Source of the DNA: JAJDXW01 sp965202895
GTDB lineage: Bacteria > Pseudomonadota > Gammaproteobacteria > HK1
Length of the DNA stretch: 64,000 bases
Assembly: GCA_965202895.1 (NCBI GenBank)
Contig: OZ241901.1
Span: forward strand, 2,232,001 to 2,296,000
Reading direction: 5' to 3'
A program made the translations under genes and the position numbers. This document shows, piece by piece, positions 16,587 to 24,674 of this stretch (position 1 is the stretch's first letter; the number at the start of each line of letters is the position of its first letter). The notes beneath the pieces are model-generated. The model saw only the letters and a program-made list of their open reading frames with translations, did no database searches and was not told the DNA's origin.

Positions 16587-18020
16587 TCAGAAGTAGCCGG
16601 AGGTCCGGCCGGCGGCGGCCAGCGGCGCATACGCCCCGCCGTAGGGGCCGCGCTTCACGAACCGGCCGTCGCCCGGCCTCCCCACGTACTCCCCGTGGTC
16701 GATCACCACCCGGCCGCGCGAGAGCACCGTCTCGGCGTACCCCCGCACCCGGAACCCCTCGTAGGCGCTGTAGTCGACGTTCATGTGGTGGGTGCGCGGG
16801 TCGTGGCGGCTGATCGTGACCTCGCGCTCGGGGTCGAAGATCACGACGTCGGCGTCCGAACCGACCGCGATCGTTCCCTTGCGCGGGAACATGCCGAAGA
16901 TCCGGGCCGGCCCCGTGGAGGTGACCTCCACGAAGCGGTTGACGTCGAACCGGCCGGCGTTGACCCCGTGGTGGAAGATGAGGCTCATGCGGTTCTCGAT
17001 GCCGGGGCCCCCGTTCGGGATGCGGCTGAAGTCGTCGCGGCCGAGCTCCTTCTGCTCGCGCAGGCAGAACGGGCAATGATCGGTCGAGATGACGTCGAGG
17101 TCCCGCGTGCGGAGCCCCCGCCACAGCTCCTCCTGGTTCCACTTCTCGCGAAGCGGCGGGGTGAGCACGTACTTCGCCCCGTCGAAGCCCGGCTCGTCGT
17201 AGGCGTCCACGTCGAGGAGGAGGTACTGGGGGCAGGTCTCGGCGTGGGCCATCACCCCGCGATCCTGCGCGCGCCGGAGCTCGACGAGGGCGTCGTGGCA
17301 GCTCAGGTGCACGATGTAGACCGGCGAACGGGCCACCTCGGCGATGGCGAGGGCGCGGTGCGCCCCCTCCGCCTCGAGCCGGGTGGGCCGGGTGAGGGCG
17401 TGGTACTTCGGCTCCAGGTGGCCTTCGGCGAGCGCGATCTTCACCAGCTCGTCGATGACGACGCCGTTCTCCGCGTGCATGCACACGAGGGTGCCGTCCT
17501 CGCCCGCCTTGCGCATGGCACGGAAGATCGTCCCGTCGTCCGATAGCATGACCCCCGGATACGCCATGAACAGCTTGTAGCTCGTCACCCCTTCGTCCGC
17601 GAGCCGGCGCATCTCCGGCACCCGGTGGTCCGGGAGGTCGGTGATGATCATGTGGAAGGCGTAGTCGATCGCGGTCTTGCCGGCCGCCTTCGCGTGCCAT
17701 GCGTCGAGGCATTCGATGGTGGAGGCGCCCCGGGCCTGGATCGCGAAGTCGACGATGCACGTGGTCCCGCCGAAGGCGGCGGCCCGGGTGCCGGTCTCGA
17801 AGGTGTCGGAGGTCTCGGTGCCGCCGAACGGCATCTCGAGGTGGGTGTGCGGGTCCACCCCGCCCGGGATCACGAGCTTTCCGGCCGCGTCGATGACCCG
17901 GTCCGCGGGCACCACGAGGTCCCGGCCGATGAGGGCGACGGTCTCCCCCTGGATGAAGAGGTCGGCCCGGTAGTCGTCGGCCGCGGTCACGATGCGGCCG
18001 TTCCTGATGAGTACGCTCAT
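16587..18020 (-). CDS. Dihydropyrimidinase / D-hydantoinase
   Basis: A cyclic-amidohydrolase TIM barrel of 477 residues that opens dihydropyrimidine or hydantoin rings. The metal ligands are visible: GGVDPHTHLEMPF (HxH), SYKLFMAYPG (carbamylated Lys), MHAENGVVIDE, YIVHLSCHDAL and the Asp of VISTDHCPFC. The N-terminal MSVLIRNGRIVTA and C-terminal beta sandwich (GYAETVLSRGRVVIDHGEYVG) are complete. It is divergent from an ABC importer gene across 175 bases, so the two may share regulation and the importer may carry its substrate. It could act in reductive pyrimidine breakdown or hydantoin use. Confidence 0.93.
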   Translation of the reverse strand: MSVLIRNGRIVTAADDYRADLFIQGETVALIGRDLVVPADRVIDAAGKLVIPGGVDPHTHLEMPFGGTETSDTFETGTRAAAFGGTTCIVDFAIQARGASTIECLDAWHAKAAGKTAIDYAFHMIITDLPDHRVPEMRRLADEGVTSYKLFMAYPGVMLSDDGTIFRAMRKAGEDGTLVCMHAENGVVIDELVKIALAEGHLEPKYHALTRPTRLEAEGAHRALAIAEVARSPVYIVHLSCHDALVELRRAQDRGVMAHAETCPQYLLLDVDAYDEPGFDGAKYVLTPPLREKWNQEELWRGLRTRDLDVISTDHCPFCLREQKELGRDDFSRIPNGGPGIENRMSLIFHHGVNAGRFDVNRFVEVTSTGPARIFGMFPRKGTIAVGSDADVVIFDPEREVTISRHDPRTHHMNVDYSAYEGFRVRGYAETVLSRGRVVIDHGEYVGRPGDGRFVKRGPYGGAYAPLAAAGRTSGYF

Positions 18021-18120
18021 CCCCGCTTCCTGGTGCGCGCCGGGCCGCCCGGTGCGTGCGCCGCGCCGTCTCCCCGGCGCCGCCGCGCCCGCGCATTCGG
18101 GCCGGGGCGGGTGCCGGCGA

Positions 18121-18150
18121 TTTCCAACCGGCGCGAGTTTACGGTATTTT
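18121..18150 (+). promoter_or_regulatory. Candidate promoter of the ABC importer operon
   Basis: TTTCCA and TATTTT spaced 18 bases apart, 46 bases upstream of the start of the binding-protein gene, in an A/T-richer patch between the two divergent genes. It matches four of six consensus bases in each box. Confidence 0.35.
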
Positions 18151-18195
18151 GGCCCCGTGGAATTTCCGGGACGAGAGCCCGAGGGAGGCGAGAAA

Positions 18196-19467
18196 ATGAA
18201 CGGTGAGAACAGGCATCGGCGCGGGCGGACGCGCCGCGAGTTCCTGGGCGACGGCGCCAAGGCCGCGGCGGCGGGCGCCCTCTTGGGGGGATTCCCCCAC
18301 GTCGCCCGCGGCAGCAACGGGATCCGCACCATCGGCCTCGCGGTCAGCGTCATCAACGAGATCCAGGGCAAGGCGTCGGAGGACCTCGGGTTCGCGGTCC
18401 GCGGCCAGGCCCTCGGCTATGGCGCGATGGTCGGGAAGATGCTGAACCAGAACGACCAGTACGAGGTGGCGGAAGGCTACTTCAACGACATGGACGTGAT
18501 GATCCCCGCCAAGGTGTGGCAGCCCATCGACACCCACCGCATCCGGGAATGGGAGAAGGTCACCGACCTCACCAAGACCGGCCGGCTCACCCCGGAGTCC
18601 AATCCCGGGCAGGGCGACGCGCCCTTCCGGCACCTCTGGCTGGACGAGGACGGAAACCGGGTGGAAGGGCCGTCCCGCTGGATCAGCATGCTGCCCGGCT
18701 GGCACAACGCGGACTCCCTCGGCTACAACCCCGAGGAGACCGGGCGGCCCATCGAGAGCTGGGCGGAGCTCTTCAGCGAGGACTTCGCGGGCCAGGTCGC
18801 CCTCCTCAACGCACCCCAGATCGGGGTCATGGATGCCGCCCTCGCGGTGGAAGGGCTCGGCATCTTCCAGTTCAAGGACAAGGGGAACATGACCCGCGAG
18901 GAGATCGACTTCCTCGTCGACTTCCTCATCGAGAAGAAGGAGGCCGGACACTTCCGCGCCTTCTGGGAGACCTTCGGCCAGTCCGTCAACCTCATGGTCA
19001 ACGGCGAGGTGGTGCTCGAGAGCATGTGGTCGCCGGCGGTGACCGCGATCAAGGCCGAGGGGGTCCCCTGCGTCTACGCCTTCCCGAAGGAAGGGATGCG
19101 CGGCTGGCACGGAGGCTGCGCGATCTCGGCCAGGGCGAGCGGCAAGGCCCTCGACCAGGCCTACGAGTACGTCAACTGGTGGCTCGAAGGCTGGGCCGGC
19201 GCGTTCGTCGCCCGGCAGGGCTACTACATGTCGGTGCCCGAGAACGTCAGGAAGCACCTCGAGCCCGAGGAGTGGGACTTCTGGTACGAGGGCAAGCCGG
19301 CCGCCAAGGAGCTGCCGGACCCCTACGGCACCATCATCGTCGAACAGGGCGAGGTGCGCGACGGCGGGTCGTACTGGGACCGGTTCCGCAACATCGCGGT
19401 GTGGAACTCGCTCATGGACGAGAACGACTACCTCGTGGAGCGCTGGACGGAGTTCCTGAACGCCTGA
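18196..19467 (+). CDS. ABC transporter substrate-binding protein (polyamine/opine-type), Tat-exported
   Basis: A 423-residue periplasmic binding protein of the PotD/PotF type. The N-terminus RRGRTRREFLGDGAKAAAAG is a twin-arginine signal with a hydrophobic stretch and a likely cleavage after VARG. The body carries DMDVMIPAKVWQPID, WADLFS-like SWAELFSEDFAGQVALL and VPCVYAFPKEGMRGWHGGCAI, typical of the class. The ATG has a GGGAGG site. Two matching permeases follow. The divergent dihydropyrimidinase hints at a nitrogen-heterocycle or polyamine substrate, but the ligand is unknown. Confidence 0.9.
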   Translation: MNGENRHRRGRTRREFLGDGAKAAAAGALLGGFPHVARGSNGIRTIGLAVSVINEIQGKASEDLGFAVRGQALGYGAMVGKMLNQNDQYEVAEGYFNDMDVMIPAKVWQPIDTHRIREWEKVTDLTKTGRLTPESNPGQGDAPFRHLWLDEDGNRVEGPSRWISMLPGWHNADSLGYNPEETGRPIESWAELFSEDFAGQVALLNAPQIGVMDAALAVEGLGIFQFKDKGNMTREEIDFLVDFLIEKKEAGHFRAFWETFGQSVNLMVNGEVVLESMWSPAVTAIKAEGVPCVYAFPKEGMRGWHGGCAISARASGKALDQAYEYVNWWLEGWAGAFVARQGYYMSVPENVRKHLEPEEWDFWYEGKPAAKELPDPYGTIIVEQGEVRDGGSYWDRFRNIAVWNSLMDENDYLVERWTEFLNA

Positions 19468-19481
19468 CGGCATGATCGGAT

Positions 19482-19514
19482 CCGCCCGGGGCGCGGCGGC
19501 CGCGCCCCGGGCGG
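19482..19514 (+). terminator. Perfect 15-bp hairpin between binding protein and permease genes
   Basis: The arm CCGCCCGGGGCGCGG, a 3-base CGG loop, then the exact reverse complement. No T tract follows, so it may act as a partial terminator or as an RNA-stabilising structure that favours expression of the binding protein over the permeases, a common arrangement in importer operons. Confidence 0.55.
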
Positions 19515-19618
19515 CCCGCGGGACGCCCGCGCGGGGCGCTCCCGGCCGGGTCCGCCATGGCCGGCGGCGGCCGGTACGGAGCCGGCCGGAGCGGTCGATC
19601 GCTTCGGCCCGAGCATAG

Positions 19619-20653
19619 ATGGCCAACCACGCGATACCCCAGCATCCGGGCCTCGTCGGCGCCCTGCCTCCCCGGGGCCTCCCGTCGAGGGGAGGCGGCG
19701 GCCGGCCCGGCGAGGCGGCATCGGGGCGGGGCGTGCCGGCCGCCGGCGCCCCCGCCGCCCGTCCCGCGCCGGGCGGGCGCGCGGGCTGGCTGATCGCCCC
19801 GGCCGCCCTCTGGCTCTTCGTCTTCCTGCTCGTCCCCCTCGCGAGCATCCTCGTATTCAGCTTCTTCACCTCGACCGGCCACGGCATGGCCCCGGATCCG
19901 ACGATCGAGAACTACGTGGACTACTTCGAGGTCGAGGGATTCTTCGATCCGGAGGCGCGCAGGTTCCTCACCCCGAGCGTGTTCCTCTCCACCCTCGGCG
20001 CCACCTTCCGGTTCGCCCTCACCGTGATGGTGCTCTGCCTCCTCGTGGGCTATCCGATCGCGTACTTCCTCGCCCTCCAGGTGCAGACGTTCAAATGGCA
20101 GCTCGCCCTGTTCCTGCTCTGCATGGTCCCGTTCTGGACGAGCTACCTCATCCGGGCCGTCGCCTGGCTGCCGATGCTCGGGCGCCGCGGGCTCCTCAAC
20201 CGGGCGCTGCTGGAGCTCGGCGTCGTGGAGAAGCCGGTCTCGTTCCTGCTCTACTCGGAATTCGGCTACACGATGGCCCTGGTGCAGCTCTACGTGGTGC
20301 TGTGCATCGGCCCCATCTTCTTCTCGCTGGCCAAGATCGACCGGCAGGTGCTGGAGGCGGCGCGCGACATGGGAGCGAACGCGTTCCGGATCTTCCGGGA
20401 GATCATCCTCCCCCTGTCCCTGCCGGGGGTCGCGATCGGCATGATCTTCATCTTCGTGATGCTGATGGGGGAGTTCGCGAGCGCGGTGGTGGTGTACGGC
20501 GGCAAGATCTCCACGGTGGGCACCGTCATCCTCAACTACTACACGTTCGCGAACTATCCGTTCGCGGCCGTCAACGCGCTCATGCTGATGATCGCGATGA
20601 TGATCGGGGTGATCGTCATCCTTCGCATCGTCGACATCCGCAAGCAGCTCTGA
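19619..20653 (+). CDS. ABC transporter permease (PotB/PotH-type)
   Basis: An inner-membrane permease of 344 residues with six spans after a disordered Gly/Pro/Ala-rich N-terminus of ~55 residues. The EAA loop is LEAARDMGANAFRIFREIILPLSLPGVAIG, the site that docks the ATPase. Spans include WLFVFLLVPLASILVFSFF and GMIFIFVMLMGEFASAVVV. It lies 151 bases after the binding-protein gene with a strong hairpin between them, and is followed after 19 bases by the partner permease. No ATPase gene is in this operon. Confidence 0.9.
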   Translation: MANHAIPQHPGLVGALPPRGLPSRGGGGRPGEAASGRGVPAAGAPAARPAPGGRAGWLIAPAALWLFVFLLVPLASILVFSFFTSTGHGMAPDPTIENYVDYFEVEGFFDPEARRFLTPSVFLSTLGATFRFALTVMVLCLLVGYPIAYFLALQVQTFKWQLALFLLCMVPFWTSYLIRAVAWLPMLGRRGLLNRALLELGVVEKPVSFLLYSEFGYTMALVQLYVVLCIGPIFFSLAKIDRQVLEAARDMGANAFRIFREIILPLSLPGVAIGMIFIFVMLMGEFASAVVVYGGKISTVGTVILNYYTFANYPFAAVNALMLMIAMMIGVIVILRIVDIRKQL

Positions 20654-20672
20654 GCCCCCGTCCGGGACGCCC

Positions 20673-21509
20673 GTGACCGTGAAGCGCCGCAAGTCCGCCG
20701 AAGCCCGCCGCCGCACCCTCGTCAAGTCGGGCTTCGGGCTCTACTTCGCGATCTTCCTGATCTTCATCTACGGGCCGATGTTCGCGATGTTCATCCTCTC
20801 GTTCCAGGGCCGGCGCGGCGGCACGAGCTTCCCGATGCGCGGGGTGAGCCTGTACTGGTGGGAGAAGCTGATCCAGCCCTCGACGGTCGGCGACCTCAAG
20901 GGCGCCCTGGTCCGCTCCGTCATCCTCGCGCTTCTCGTGATGGTGATCACCGCGCTCTTCTCGACCATGCTGGGAATGGCCTTCCGGCGGCCGTTCCGCG
21001 GTTCGGGAGCGCTCTTCTACACGATCATGGCCGGCCTGATGGTCCCCGGGGTCCTCCTCAGCCTCGGGCTCGCGACCCTGCTCAAGCAGGTCGGGATCCC
21101 CCCCAACTGGTGGTCCACCGGGCTCGGGGTGCACGTGGTGTGGACCCTCCCGTTCGGATTCCTGGTGATGATGGCGGTCTTCAACCGCTTCGACGCAAGC
21201 CTGGAGGAGGCCGCGCGCGACATGGGGGCGGGCGAGTGGACGGTCTTCCGGGAGGTGACCCTGCCCCTCATCCTGCCGGGAATCGTGGCCGCGGGCCTCT
21301 TCGGGTTCACCCTCTCCTACGACGAGTTCGCCCGCACCACCCTGCTCGCCGGCGAGTTCAACACCCTCCCGCTCGACATCAACGCGTCGATGACGCAGCG
21401 GATCCGGCCCACCCTGTTCGCCCTCGGGACCGCGTCCACGATCTTCTCCCTGCTGATGATCGGCCTCTTCCTGCTCGTCTACTCCGTCATCTACCGGCGC
21501 ACACGGTAG
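20673..21509 (+). CDS. ABC transporter permease (PotC/PotI-type)
   Basis: The second membrane subunit, 278 residues, starting with GTG. The EAA loop is LEEAARDMGAGEWTVFREVTLPLILPGI and the end of the protein (YDEFARTTLLAGEFNTLPLDI, then FSLLMIGLFLLVYSVIY) matches PotC/PotI. It pairs with the preceding permease. The operon ends here; the expected ATP-binding subunit is missing and may be encoded elsewhere. Confidence 0.9.
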   Translation: MTVKRRKSAEARRRTLVKSGFGLYFAIFLIFIYGPMFAMFILSFQGRRGGTSFPMRGVSLYWWEKLIQPSTVGDLKGALVRSVILALLVMVITALFSTMLGMAFRRPFRGSGALFYTIMAGLMVPGVLLSLGLATLLKQVGIPPNWWSTGLGVHVVWTLPFGFLVMMAVFNRFDASLEEAARDMGAGEWTVFREVTLPLILPGIVAAGLFGFTLSYDEFARTTLLAGEFNTLPLDINASMTQRIRPTLFALGTASTIFSLLMIGLFLLVYSVIYRRTR

Positions 21510-21611
21510 GCGCCGCCCGTCTTCTCGGGGCGGGGGCGCCCTCGTCCCGGCCAGCTCCTTCCGCGGGCCGCTCCGGGCAGGGCGGCGCCTCCTCGCCGGA
21601 GAATGGACGCG

Positions 21612-21637
21612 CCCCCGCCGGCGCTTCGGGGCGGGGG
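21612..21637. terminator. GC hairpin between convergent genes
   Basis: CCCCCGCC and GGCGGGGG arms around a 10-base loop that includes CTTCGG, located between the end of the permease operon and the end of the DUF368 gene. It could terminate either strand. No T run is present. Confidence 0.35.
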
Positions 21638-21664
21638 ACGGGGACGCCGCGCGGCGCCGGCCGG

Positions 21665-22567
21665 TCAGGCGCGGGAGCGGGAGCGGGAGCGGGAAGCGAG
21701 GTGGAGCGCCGCCACCAGCGCCGTTCCCCCCGCCGAGAGGAGCACGTTCACCGTCTCGAACGCATCGGGCCATGCCGGGACGGACTGCCCGTCCACCGCC
21801 GCCCGGTACGGCCACAGCGCCCACAGCGAGCCGGCGACGAGGCCCGCGAGCGCGAACAGGGTCGGCTGGCGGCGCCGGCCGAGGAGCCAGCCGAGGGCCC
21901 GGCTCAGGAGAACGAGCCCGGCCGCCACCCCGAGCCCGAACGGCGCCAGGACCGCGAGGTCGAGCCGTCCGAGCGCCGCCAGCACGTATGCGTACTTGTT
22001 GAGCAGCACGAGCACGTAGGCCCCCGATATCCCGGGCAGGATCATCGCGGCGGACGCGAGCGCGCCGGCCGCGAACACGAACCACGCCGTCTCCGGTGTC
22101 GACGCGGGCACCGCGACGCCAACCCCCCACCCGGCCGCGAGCCCTCCCGCGAGGGCCGCGGCGTTCGGCCACCGGAGGGGTCGGCCGCGCCCCGCATCGA
22201 CGAGAAGCACCGCGAGCGCCCCCACGACGAGGCCGAAGAAGAAGCTCTGCACCGCGATCCGGTGGGTCTCCATCAGGTCCGCGAGCGGCACCACCCGGGT
22301 GAAGAACGCGGCCGCGGCGAGCACCCCGACGCCGAGAGGAAGCAGGAACCCGGCATCGACGGCCCGGGCCGCGCCCGGCCCGTCGAGCCGCAGCAGCCGG
22401 CCGGCGAACCCGAGGTCGAACCCCCGGATCGCGGCTACCAGCCGCTCGTAGATCCCGAGCACGAGGGCGACGGTCGCCCCGCTCACCCCCGGTACGAGAT
22501 CGGCGGCGCCGACGCAGAAACCGCGCGCGACCCCCGCGGCCCAGGTACGGGCGGCGGCGCCGGTCAT
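21665..22567 (-). CDS. DUF368 family membrane protein (undecaprenyl-phosphate translocase-like)
   Basis: A 300-residue polytopic protein. ARGFCVGAADLVPGVSGATV and LGIYERLVAAIRGF form the DUF368 signature, and LPGISGAYVLVLLNKYAYVL is its internal repeat. Members (PopT) were shown elsewhere to return undecaprenyl phosphate across the membrane for cell-wall synthesis. The C-terminus is a simple GGGAGC-type hexamer repeat reading SRSRSRSRA. It lies upstream of mrcA and next to the aro genes, though no functional coupling is visible. Confidence 0.88.
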   Translation of the reverse strand: MTGAAARTWAAGVARGFCVGAADLVPGVSGATVALVLGIYERLVAAIRGFDLGFAGRLLRLDGPGAARAVDAGFLLPLGVGVLAAAAFFTRVVPLADLMETHRIAVQSFFFGLVVGALAVLLVDAGRGRPLRWPNAAALAGGLAAGWGVGVAVPASTPETAWFVFAAGALASAAMILPGISGAYVLVLLNKYAYVLAALGRLDLAVLAPFGLGVAAGLVLLSRALGWLLGRRRQPTLFALAGLVAGSLWALWPYRAAVDGQSVPAWPDAFETVNVLLSAGGTALVAALHLASRSRSRSRA

Positions 22568-22688
22568 GCTCCCGCGCTCCCCCGCCCCGCCGGCGGCCCG
22601 CCCTTCCCGCGGCCCGTGCACCGCGGGGCGCGGCCGGCCGGCGCCCGCCCCTCGGCCGCCCGGGCGGGCGCGGAGCCGCCGGGGAACG

Positions 22689-23804
22689 TCACGGGCGGGA
22701 TCGGGCGAAGAAGGGCGGCTCGAGGTCGGCGCGGCACGTCTCGAGGGTCTCGTGGAGCGCGCGGGAGTCGAAGTCGCCGGTGAGCACGGTGTCGCCGATC
22801 GCCCGCGGCAGCACGAGGCGGATGCCCCCGTCCACCATCTTCTTGTCCCGGGCCATCAGGCGAAGGAAGGTGTCGGGGTCGAGGCGCGCGGGACCGCGGT
22901 CGGGCAGTCCGGCGCGCCGCACGAGCGCCCGCACGCGCCCGGCCTCGCCGCCGGAGATCCAGCCCATGCGGGCGGCCAGGTCCGCGGCCATGCAGATCCC
23001 GGCCGCGACCGCCTCGCCGTGCAGCCAACGGCCGAACTCCATCCCCGCCTCGATCGCGTGCCCGAAGGTGTGTCCGAGATTGAGCCGCGCGCGCACCCCT
23101 TCCTCCCGCTCGTCCCGGCTCACCACCTCGGCCTTGATCTCGCACGAGCGCCGTACCGCCCGGCCGAGCAGCGCCTCGTCGGGTACGAGAAGCCCGTCGA
23201 GGTGGTCCTCGATCCACCGGAAGAACGCCTCGTCCCAGAGAACCCCGTACTTGATCACCTCCGCAAGGCCGGCGCGAAGCTCGCGGCCGCCGAGGGTCGC
23301 GAGGGCCCGGGTATCCGCGATGACGCACGCCGGCTGGTGGAAAGCCCCGATCAGGTTCTTTCCCTTCGGGTGGTTGACCCCGGTCTTTCCGCCGACCGAG
23401 GAGTCTACCTGGGCAAGCAGGGTCGTCGGAACCTGGATACAGCGGACCCCCCGGTGGTAGATCGCGGCCGCGAACCCCGCGACGTCGCCGACCACCCCTC
23501 CGCCGAGCGCGACCACTGCGGCGCTCCGGTTGAACTTCCGTTCGACCAGCTCGTCGACGATCCGCGAGACGGCCTCGAGCGTCTTGCCCGCCTCCCCGCC
23601 GGGCAGCACCAGCGACACGACCTCGCGGTCCCCGAGCGCCCGGCCGAGCGGTGCGAGATGGAGGCCGGCCACCGTTTCGTCGGTGACCACGAGAACCTGG
23701 CGGCCGGCGAGGTGAGGCGCATACAGATCGGGACGGCCGATGAGGTCCGGCCCGACGTGGATCGGATAGGCGCGGTCGCCGAGCTCCACCACGAGCGGTT
23801 GCAT
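22689..23804 (-). CDS. aroB: 3-dehydroquinate synthase
   Basis: A 371-residue NAD-dependent enzyme of the shikimate pathway that converts DAHP to dehydroquinate. VVALGGGVVGDVAGFAAAIY binds NAD, PTTLLAQVDSSVGGKTGVNH is the family signature, and RLNLGHTFGHAIE carries zinc ligands. It lies downstream of aroK on the same strand, the standard aroK-aroB order, separated by 199 GC-rich bases in which I see no gene. Confidence 0.96.
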   Translation of the reverse strand: MQPLVVELGDRAYPIHVGPDLIGRPDLYAPHLAGRQVLVVTDETVAGLHLAPLGRALGDREVVSLVLPGGEAGKTLEAVSRIVDELVERKFNRSAAVVALGGGVVGDVAGFAAAIYHRGVRCIQVPTTLLAQVDSSVGGKTGVNHPKGKNLIGAFHQPACVIADTRALATLGGRELRAGLAEVIKYGVLWDEAFFRWIEDHLDGLLVPDEALLGRAVRRSCEIKAEVVSRDEREEGVRARLNLGHTFGHAIEAGMEFGRWLHGEAVAAGICMAADLAARMGWISGGEAGRVRALVRRAGLPDRGPARLDPDTFLRLMARDKKMVDGGIRLVLPRAIGDTVLTGDFDSRALHETLETCRADLEPPFFARSRP

Positions 23805-24003
23805 GAGCCCGATTCTATCGTCCGGGCGCCGGGCGTGCGCCGCGGGAGGGCGGCGGGCGCGGCCGGGCGGCTGGACGGCTCGAAGGGGGGTGACTGCGAG
23901 CGGGCGCCGCCTTCCTGCCGCTCCTGCTCATCCGACCCCTCATCCGTCCCCTCCGGTTCGGCCGCGCCTTCGACGCGCCGGCCGCGCTCGCGGGGAGGGC
24001 GGG

Positions 24004-24528
24004 TCACCGGCGGCGGCCGGGGAGCGCCCGGAGGATCTCCTGCACGACCCGGCGGGAGCCTCGTCGGCCGGTCGCGACGACGAGGTCGGCGACCTCGCGG
24101 TACAGGGGCTCCCTCACCGCGAGCAGCTCGTCGATGCGGGCCCGGGGGTCCGCGGCATGAAGCATCGGCCGGCCGCGGTCGCGCGACGTGCGTTGATGCA
24201 GCAGCTCCGAGGGCGCGTGGAGGTACACGACGAAGCCGTTCGCGGCCAGCGCCCTGCGATTGTCGGGGTCCCCGACCACGCCCCCGCCGGTCGCCAGCAC
24301 GATGCCGCGCTTCCCGGCCAGCTCCCGCAGCACCGCGGCTTCCCGGCGGCGGAAGCCCTTCTCGCCCTCCAGGTCGAAGATGTACGGGATGTCGACCCCG
24401 GTCCGCCCCTCGAGCACCCGGTCGCAGTCGAAGAAGTCCTTGCCGAGTTCGACCGCGAGCTGACGTCCGACCGTGGACTTGCCGGAGCCCATGAATCCGA
24501 CCAGGAAGACGTTCGAGGGCAGGGCCAT
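24004..24528 (-). CDS. aroK: Shikimate kinase
   Basis: A 174-residue P-loop kinase that phosphorylates shikimate. Walker A GFMGSGKSTVGRQLA lies near residues 10-24, then DFFDCDRVLEGRTG (shikimate-binding Asp), FRRREAAVL, VLATGGGVV and RDRGRPML (lid Arg). The ATG of MALPSNVFLVGFMG was chosen over an upstream in-frame ATG that encodes no family sequence. Its promoter region is shared with the divergent mrcA gene. Confidence 0.96.
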   Translation of the reverse strand: MALPSNVFLVGFMGSGKSTVGRQLAVELGKDFFDCDRVLEGRTGVDIPYIFDLEGEKGFRRREAAVLRELAGKRGIVLATGGGVVGDPDNRRALAANGFVVYLHAPSELLHQRTSRDRGRPMLHAADPRARIDELLAVREPLYREVADLVVATGRRGSRRVVQEILRALPGRRR

Positions 24529-24674
24529 CCCGCGATGATGCGCGGCGCGGAGGCCGGCGGCAAGGGGCGGCGGGGCGGCGGGGCGGTGTCGGTCCGTCGG
24601 GTGTCCCTCGACATATCTGCGAAGATTCCGGGTTTCCCCCATAATGGCCTGCCCCGGGCAGCCAGGTCCGCCGG

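Noticed and set aside
21665..21700. A hexamer tandem repeat as a phase-variation tract
   Set aside because: The GGGAGC-type repeat is short (about four units), a multiple of three and at the extreme C-terminus of DUF368, so length change would not switch the gene.
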